This document shows, in pieces, positions 56,245 through 64,000 of a stretch of DNA of 64,000 bases. A program made the position numbers and the translations under genes. Position 1 is the stretch's first letter, and the number at the start of each line of letters is the position of its first letter. The notes under the pieces are model-generated. The model saw nothing but the letters and a program-made list of their open reading frames with translations. It searched no databases and had not been told where the DNA came from. Source of the stretch: Terebella lapidaria (lineage: Eukaryota > Annelida > Polychaeta > Terebellida > Terebellidae); NCBI GenBank assembly GCA_949152475.1, contig OX424560.1, positions 43,168,719-43,232,718 on the forward strand, written 5' to 3'.

Positions 56245-56430
56245 TCTTGATTGGTGAATACAGCTGATTGGTGAACACAGCTGATTGGTGAATACAGCTG
56301 ATTGGTGAATACAGCTGATTGGTGAATACAGCTGATTGGTGAATACAGCTGATTGGTGAATACAGCTGATTGGTAAATACAGCTGATTGGTGAATACAGC
56401 TGATTGGTGAATACAGCTGATTGCTGTCAC
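56245..56430 (+). repeat. 17-bp minisatellite
   Basis: About eleven copies of GATTGGTGAATACAGCT, starting about 70 bases after exon 8. The units are almost identical, implying recent expansion. Confidence 0.9.
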
Positions 56431-56884
56431 TGTCAGCTCAATAACGCAGTGATGAGAACTTCAGCTATGGCTAAATGTCAGCAAACCACAATGTGCGTTA
56501 CAATCGGCTTCAGAGATGCCTTTTGGCTCACAAAGGCTTTTTGAACAGAGGTCTACACGGATCTACTAATGTTCCATTGGTGTTGTTTAGATGGTGGCAT
56601 GGCCACTGAGTTGAAGAAAGATGATAGTGAATGCTTGCCTTGCACTCACATAAATAAGCAGTAAAGGTACACGTATAGCAGAACACTCTCTGAGATCTGC
56701 TGCAAACAGTATTAAAGTTACCTAAATAGTATTGCTCTGTTGTCATGTTTCTAGTCCGATGATACAACATGCAAAATTGTTTTTGTCAAAGCAAAGTTTT
56801 ATGCTTCACTTGAGCATTTGTTATTTCTGAACTGGCACAATGTCGTGCAGAGGTGAAGTTGTGTTGTTTTGCCACCAGCTGCAG
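56431..56884. other. intron sequence, no feature recognised
   Basis: No exon with a phase-0 entry or repeat is recognised between the two minisatellites. Confidence 0.35.
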
Positions 56885-57355
56885 ATATCCCGGTGAGCTG
56901 TGGATACCCGGTGAGCTGGGGATATCTCGGTGAGCTGCGGATATCCCGGTGAGCTGTGGATATCCCGGTGAGCTGTGGATATCCCGGTGAGCTGGGGATA
57001 TCTCCGTGAGTTGCGGATATCCCGGTGAGCTGTGGATATCCCGATGAGCTGTGGATATCCCGGTGAGCTGGGGATATCCTGGTGAGCTGCGGATATCCCG
57101 GTGAGCTGGATATCCCGGTGAGCTGGGGATATCCTGGTGAGCTGTGGATATCCCGGTGAGCTGTGGATATCCTGGTGAGCTGTGGATATCCCGGTGAGCT
57201 GCGGATATCCCGGTGAGCTGCGGATATCCCGGTGAGCTGCAGATATCCCGGTGAGCTGTGGATATCCCGGTGAGCTGCGGATGTCCCGGTGAGCTGCGGA
57301 TGTCCCGGTGAGCTGCGGATATCCTGATGAGCTGCGGATATCCCGGTGAGCTGCG
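56885..57355 (+). repeat. 19-bp minisatellite with donor-like GGTGAGCT
   Basis: About 25 copies of GATATCCCGGTGAGCTGTG, with variants in CCCGG/CCTGG and GTG/GCG. Each copy contains GTGAGC, a good 5' splice-site match on the gene strand. The 197-codon minus-strand frame is a by-product. Confidence 0.9.
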
Positions 57356-57917
57356 TTACAGATATCCTGGTGACCTTTCATCATAACGCACACATCAGCT
57401 ACAAATCCTTGCAATAGCTCTTTAAAGGGAGATTTTTTTTTGCAGATTTGTAGTGTCGCTTATTGGAGTGTTTAAATCAAATAATTGCCACAAAATATGA
57501 TGTTCCAAGTGCACAGTGTAGTAATAGATCAAGTTCGGTGACACTGATCCTGTGACTGAACTGTCTAGTTCTGGGAAAGTTTCTCGCCAGTTTGACAGCA
57601 TTCATTTTTCATTATTTCCTGCTAGAGGGATTGAATTTCGAGATTTTTGAAATTGTCAGGTGTCAAATAACTTCGAATGGTAATTGATTTTATCAGATTT
57701 TAATGGCATGATGATGTTTATGAAAATACCCTGTACATTGATACAACATTTGGAAGCCATTTGTAAATCCAGTGGAGCTAGAAGTAAGTCGTCAGTCCAC
57801 AAACTGTATGTGCAGTAATATTGCAAATATTGTATGCTCGGAATGTATTGGTCCACTGGCTGTGATGGCCCATTAAACATATAGCTATTGTTGTTTTTGT
57901 AGTCCTTCATCCATATT
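57356..57917. other. intron or intergenic sequence, no feature recognised
   Basis: AT-rich, without an exon-like stretch. Confidence 0.35.
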
Positions 57918-60848
57918 AGGTTACCGGACCTATGGTCCGATAACCTATTGCCATGGCGTTGCGTCCGGCGTCCGTCCGTCCGTCGTCCGTCGTCTGTCGT
58001 CAGTCGTCCGTCTGTTAACATTTTTATCTTTTTTGTTTACGGGCGAATTTTTCTGAAATTTTGCACAAAAATGCTTAAAAATAATTCAAAAAGGAGGTAT
58101 TTTTTAGTTTTTTGATTTTTGCATTTTTTTCAAAATGGCGGCCGTTTTCGTCGAAATATGGCCAATTTTGGACTTTGACAGTTGTTTTCTCAAAATCTGT
58201 TCAGTAACTTTTTTTCCTATTGATGCATAACACTCCTCATATGTACCCCTGTGACATGTATAAATTTCGTTGCCCTTGAATCGCTCGAAGTGGGCCATTT
58301 TGGGCCCAAACTCAGCCCAAATGGGACTTTCCCATGTTAAATTCTCCTATGCTTTATAATGGGACACATTATGCCTAATATCTCACTTAATATTGAGATT
58401 AGAGATTAGGAATCAATTGTGGACATATAGGAAATGATATATGCTGAATATTTTCGTGACCTTGAATTTGACCTCTGACCTCAGTTTCAAGGTCAGAGCT
58501 CAAAATGGCTTATATCTCGCTTATTATCGACTTTACAGCTTAGGAATCAATTGTGGACATATAGGAAATGATATATGCTGAATATTTTGATGACCTTGAA
58601 TTTGACCTTTGACCCCATTTTCAAGGTCAAAGGACAAAATGGCTAATATCTCGCTTGTTATCGACTTTACAGCTTAGGAATCAGTTATGAACATATAGGA
58701 AATGATATATGCAGATTATTGTCATGACCTTGAATTTGACCTTTGACCTCATTTTCGAGGTCAAAGGACAAAATGGCTAATATCTCGCTTGTTATCGACT
58801 TTACAGCTTAGGAATCAGTTATGAACATATAGGAAATGATATATGCAGATTATTGTCATGACCTTGAATTTGACCTTTGACCTCATTTTCAAGGTCACAG
58901 GACAAAATGGCTAGTATCTCGCTTATTATCGACTTTACAGCTTAGGAATCAATTGTGAACATATAGGAAATGGTATATCCTGAATATTCTCGTGACCTTG
59001 AATTTGACCTTCGACCTCATTTTCAAGGTCACAGGACAACATGGCTAATATCTCGCTTATTACTGACTTTACAGCTTAGGAATCAATTGTGAACATATAG
59101 GAAATGATATATGCTGAATATTCTCGTGATCTTGAATTTGACCTTTGACCTCATTTTCAAAGTCACATGACAAAATGGCCAATATCTTGCTTATTATCGA
59201 CTTTACAGCTTAGGAATCAATTGTGAACATATAGGAAATGATATATGCTGAATATTCTCGTGACCTTGAATTTGACCTTTGACCTCATTTTCAAGGTCAC
59301 AGGACAACATGGCTAATATCTCGCTTATTATCGACTTTACAGCTTAGAAATCAATTGTGAACATATAGGAAAGAATATATATGTTGAATATTCCCGTGAC
59401 CTTGAATTTGACCTTTGACCTCATTTCCAAGGTCACAGGACAAAATGGCTAATATCTCGCTTATTATGGACTTAACAGCTTAGGAATCAATTGTGAACAT
59501 ATAAGAAATGATATATGCTGAATATTCTCGTGACCTTGAATTTGACTTTTGACCTCATTTTCAAGGTCACAGGACAAAATGGCTAATATCTCGCTTATTA
59601 CTGACTTTACAGCTTAGGAATCAATTGTGAACATATAGGAAATGATATATGCTGAATATTCTCGTGATCTTGAATTTGACCTTTGACCTCATTTTCAAGG
59701 TCACATGACAAAATGGCCAATATCTTGCTTATTATCGACTTTACAGCTTAGGAATCAATTGTGAACATATAGGAAATGATATATGCTGAATATTCTCGTG
59801 ACCTTGAGTTTGACCTTTGACCTCATTTTCAAGGTCACAGGACAACATGGCTAATATCTCGCTTATTATCGACTTTACAGCTTAGAAATCAATTCTGAAC
59901 ATATAGGAAATGATATATGTTGAATATTCTCGTGACCTTGAATTTGACCTTTGACCTCATTTCCAAGGTCACAGGACAAAATGGCTAATATCTCGCTTAT
60001 TATGGACTTTACAGCTTAGGAATTAATTGTGAACATATAGGAAATGATATATGCTGAATATTCTCGTGACCTTGAATTTGACCTTTGACCTCATTTTCAA
60101 GGTCACAGGACAAAATGGCCAATATCTTGCTTATTATCGACTTTACAGCTTAGGAATCAATTGTGAATATATAGGAAATGATACATGCTGAATATTCTAG
60201 TGACCTTGAATTTGACTTTTGACCTCATTTTCAAGGTCAACAGGACGAAATGGCTAATATCTTGCTTATCATCAACTTTAAAGCTTAGGAATCAATTGTG
60301 AACATATAGGAAATGATATATTCTGAATATTCTCATGACCTTGAATTTGACCTTTGACCTAAATTTCAAGGTCAGTCATTTTACTTTCACGGTCAGAATA
60401 CAAAATGGCTTATATCTCGCTTATTATCGAATTTACAGCTTAGGAGTCCATAGTGAACATATAGGAAATGATGTAGGCTGAATATTTTGGTGATCTAGAA
60501 TTTGACCTTTGATCCCATTTTCAAGGTCAGAGAACAAAATGGCTAATATGTTGCTTATTATCAACTTTACAGCTTAGGAATCGATTGCGAATATAGAGGA
60601 AATGATATTTGCTGAATATTTTCATGACCTTGAACTTGAACTTTGACCTCATTTTCAAGGTCACATCCCAGAATGGCTAATATCTCACTTATTATCGACT
60701 TTACAGCTTAGGAATTTATTGTGGACATACTAGAAGTGATATTTCATGGCTTTGAATTTATCAGTGACTTTATTTTCAAGGTCACTGGACAAAAGGCTAA
60801 TATCTAAAATGTATTTTGTCCGGTAACCTTTCTTAGCCCTTGGGCTAA
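57918..60848 (+). mobile_element. Helentron-like element, family D, copy 4 (complete, plus strand)
   Basis: The 5' hairpin AGGTTACCGGACC/GGTCCGATAACC is at 57918-57944, and the GTCC/GTC microsatellite at 57965-58015. The body follows, then about eighteen 134-bp units (58440-60790), and the 3' end GTCCGGTAACC with TTAGCCCTTGGGCTAA before a T-run. Ends and order are intact, so it serves as the reference for the other copies. Insertion is at TT. No protein is encoded. Confidence 0.75.
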
Positions 60849-61695
60849 TTTTTTTGTGTATGTGTCACTCAGCTATTTCGATGACAACTCACACGACCTT
60901 GCTCCTGGTTTGAGTTTCTAAACTGATCTCTTGTTATACAATTGAAGGATCAGACTTTGAGGACATGTATACTGTAAAGATTACAGCATGTTAATATTTT
61001 TGTCAGGATTCCAGAATTTGACCTCAGATGACCATGAGTTCTCAATCTGAAGATCTGGAATAGCTTGAAATGTGTGAGGTGTCTCATACAGAACGCTCTA
61101 ACCAAGGATCTTCCATAATAGGATGTCCAACTGTGCTCATTGTGGACGTAAAATACCTGATTACGTAAAATGACGAAATCTCATTTGAGCGTGTCAAAAC
61201 GGTGACAGGTGCTCGAAATTGAGTTTTTCATACTGCTTATCACGTCGCTCATGGTGACATTATACAAGATCTGGCCCTGGGATTGAGCTCAGTGATCTTG
61301 GAGGGCACGCGTGAGGGATGGAGCCTCATTGTCATCCACAATTTGTCTTTCTGTCCGCTTGCGAAGATATTTTTGATGTGGTCCAAGCACGTGCATGTCT
61401 GTATGCGTGTTTTTGAGCACATCCACGTCAATAATTAAAAAAGTTACCAATCAATCTTTTCAAAAATTTAGGACTGAGAAGCATTATCCAATGTCTCGGA
61501 AATACCCCGTTTCCGAGGAAATCCGATAAAAACGGTATGAGAACCGTTCCAATATCATTGCAATACTAAATTTTCACTAAATTTGGAGGTACATGTAGAT
61601 GTCCTGTCTCATAACTCTGAAATGAATCTACATTTCACCTGCAAAATACCACAGGAGTTACATCAGAACTTGCTCTCGAGTATGTGGGTGTTTTT
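60849..61695. other. unique sequence between two Helentron-like elements
   Basis: No exon, RNA gene or repeat is recognised. Confidence 0.35.
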
Positions 61696-63394
61696 AGGTT
61701 ACCGGACCTATGGTCCGATAACCTATTGCCGTCACGTTGCGTCCGTCGTCCGTCCGTCGTCCGTCCACATTTTTATCTTTAAAGTTTACAGGCGGATTTT
61801 CCTGAAATTTTGCACAAAGTTGCCTAAAAATATTTCAAGAGGGGGTTATTTTTTAGTTTTTTGATTTTCGCATTTTTCTCAAAATGGCGGCCATTTTTGA
61901 CGAAAAATGGCCAATTTTGGACTTTGGCGGCCATTTTCTCAAAAACTGTCTGATCAGTTTTGAGATTTTTGTTTCAAAAGATTCCCCTTATGTACCTTTA
62001 TGATGTGTATAAGTTTTGTTGCCCTTGAATCGCCGGTCTCCGTGTGGCGGCCATTTTGAATTTCTGACGGGTCGGCGAAAAAAATTTTATTTGTCCCAAA
62101 TCGCGTTACTATCCATTTTGGGTCATTTCTAGACAAAAAAAATTTTTTCACCCTTTGAAAAATATTTTGGACTTAGAAAATTTTCGGTACTTTTTTCCTT
62201 CATAATGAGAGCTGCCAGGACTGTACTCATAGAACGTTTGAAGATAGAGCTTAGATATTGGCACTTTCAAATGGAAAGTCATATATGGCGACTTGTGTGG
62301 TGACCTTGAATTTGACCTTGGATGACCTTGAAAGGTAAAAACAGCCATTTTTGGGTCGAGAAATGCTCAAATTTGCACCTGGCCTGTCTTTTCTCGAAAA
62401 CTGTCTGATCAGTTTTGAGATTATTGTTTCAAAATATTCCCCTTATGTACCTTTATGATGTTTATAAGTTTTGTTGCCCTTGAATCGCCAGTCTCCGTGT
62501 GGCGGCCATTTTGAATTTTTGACGGGTCGGCGAAAAAAATTTTGTTTGCCCCAAATCGCGTTACTATTCATTTTGGGTCATTTCTAGACAAAAAAAAAAT
62601 TTTCACCCTTTGAAAAAAATTTTGGACTTGGAAAATTTTCGGCACTTTTTTCCTTCATAATGGGAGCTGCCAGGACTGTACTCATAGTACGCTTGAAGAT
62701 AGAGCTTAGATATTGGCACTTTCAAATAGGAAGTCATATATAGCGAGTTGGGAGGTGACCTTGAATTTGACCTTTGATGACCTTGAAAGGTCAAAACAGC
62801 CATTTTTTGGGTGAAAAAATGCCCAAATTTGCCTCTACAGATGAAATGTATGTAGATAGAGCTTCAGTTTGCATTATGAACATATAGGAAGTCATATATG
62901 AAACAACTGATGATGACCTTGATTTTGACCTTGGATGACCTTGAGTGCTAAATGTCTGACTTGAAATCTTGAAAGTGGCCTCTGAAGCATAAACTTTTGC
63001 ACATACAGGTTAGGATTGTGTATAAGCCTGTAAAAGAGTCATGTATAAATGGCACATTTTTTGGTGACCTTGAACTTGACCTTAAAGACCTTGAAAGGCG
63101 AATCTCAAAATCTGAAATTGGCCTCTACACACGAAATACTTGTTGATAAAACTTTTTTTTTTGCCGACTCGGCACTTCCTGTTTGGCCGTATCTCGGAAA
63201 CGGTGAGTCGTAGAGCGAAACGGAGCTCAATTCCGGCCTTCTGTATTATGAACATAGGAAGTCATATGCAGCATACCTGATGGTGACATTGAGATTCACA
63301 AAGATGACCTTGACTGGTAAATATCAAAATCATATGTCACCTACAATGCTTGAAACCAAAATTGTCCGGTAACCTATCTTAGCCCTTGGGCTAA
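61696..63394 (+). mobile_element. Helentron-like element, family D, variant copy 5
   Basis: The termini match copy 4 (the hairpin at 61696 differs by a few bases; the 3' hairpin ends at 63394). The body differs: two ~455-bp direct repeats (from about 61945 and 62403) replace most of the 134-bp array. A short block near 63163-63222 (GCCGACTCGGCA, then GTGAGTCGTAGAGCGAAACG) is the tandem-unit core of family A. Several TGACCTTGAATTTGACC motifs remain. Confidence 0.7.
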
Positions 63395-64000
63395 TTTTTT
63401 TTAATGAGGGGCCAATTTTATTGTCACCATGAGTGGGTCCATTTTACAGGCGTTTTCGATGACAATAAAATAGCATTTCAGGATTTTGAATGGTTGCCAT
63501 GGCAACAAAAATCAACTGATTTCTATGGAAACTCAATATTTCCAAGCCGAGAGGTTCTACCCCCCACTGCTCCAATTTAAAGACGATTGGATCAAACCCG
63601 TTCAAGTTACAGCCGTCCATTCACAAACAAACATATACGCGGACACTCACAAATCCCGACCCCAATACCACATCATCGGTAACGCAAATGCTGAATATTG
63701 TTGAAGAAATTTAGGCCATACCCCCACTCAACACAATCACCTATCATTCATTTCAATATATGGTTCACAACTCTGCTTATGTTTATTACAAATCGATGTG
63801 CACATTCTGATTATCAACGCCCGGCAGTGTTTCAACACGCTCAAATCAGATTTACGTCATATTACGTAATCACGCCTTTTTGGGCAGAGTTGGATATCCT
63901 ATTATAGAAGATCCTTGCTCTAACACTGAGCTCGACCACGTACACAGAGTCACGTGTGACAGATTTGGTGACTGATCATGTGACTGATCATGTGACCGAT
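63395..64000. other. unique sequence at right edge; perfect RFX-type X-box palindrome
   Basis: GTTGCCATGGCAAC at 63493-63506 equals the palindromic X-box bound by RFX factors. At the edge (about 63955-64000), ACTGATCATGTG is tandemly repeated. No gene is recognised. Confidence 0.4.

Noticed and set aside
56821-57414. 197-codon minus-strand frame
   Set aside because: It is the translation of a 19-bp minisatellite.

Overview
The window is metazoan nuclear DNA, most likely from a marine invertebrate. It has GT-AG introns, very long repeat-filled introns, a Ty3/gypsy element, rolling-circle (Helentron-like) elements, hAT-, Mutator- and Transib-like terminal-inverted-repeat remnants, and a tRNA-derived SINE. 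I cannot fix the phylum from sequence alone. There are no operons, prokaryotic genes or structural RNA genes.

One host gene can be assembled, on the + strand from about 16.5 kb to beyond 56.2 kb. Eight exons join with fully consistent phases: 16538-16562, 23067-23283, 23387-23661, 52950-53038, 53217-53345, 54543-54732, 54881-54924 and 56106-56174. They encode 346 residues of a protein with a Tyr/Ser/Ala/Gly-rich N-terminus, a basic patch and two U1-type C2H2 zinc fingers (C-x2-C-x12-H-x5-H). This resembles double-stranded-RNA-binding zinc-finger proteins of the ZFR/ZNF385/JAZ kind. The 3' exons lie outside the window.

The most unusual feature is the 29.3-kb third intron, 23662-52949. It is built on a 37-bp minisatellite whose unit is a copy of the gene's own exon 3/intron boundary: about 14 bases of exon end plus the GTGAGT donor and intron start. 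About 130 copies, all on the + strand, once formed one continuous array. Seven mobile elements have since split it: a Helentron-like element (23674-25638), a 9.7-kb TIR element (26036-35722), three more Helentron-like elements (36184-37575, 38933-40912, 41254-42361), a whole-looking Ty3/gypsy element (43867-51213, minus strand) and an unclassified insert (51291-52133). The intron before the last visible exon carries a second minisatellite (about 55035-56105) whose units resemble that exon's 3' splice site. Further minisatellites lie at 53377-53800, 56245-56430 and 56885-57355.

Both ends of the window (about 340-6325 and 57918-63394) hold another Helentron-like family. Its bodies are mostly tandem arrays of a 134-bp unit, each unit carrying a perfect or near-perfect DR1 nuclear-receptor site and two TCAAGGTCA half-sites. 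The region 6.3-16 kb holds a Mutator-like foldback element, a Transib-like element, a palindrome-rich MITE, a foldback pair and the SINE. The first intron of the host gene holds a hAT MITE, a foldback element with a nested Helentron-like copy, and a BED-finger fragment of a hAT transposase. Many open reading frames here are by-products of tandem repeats and are not annotated as genes.
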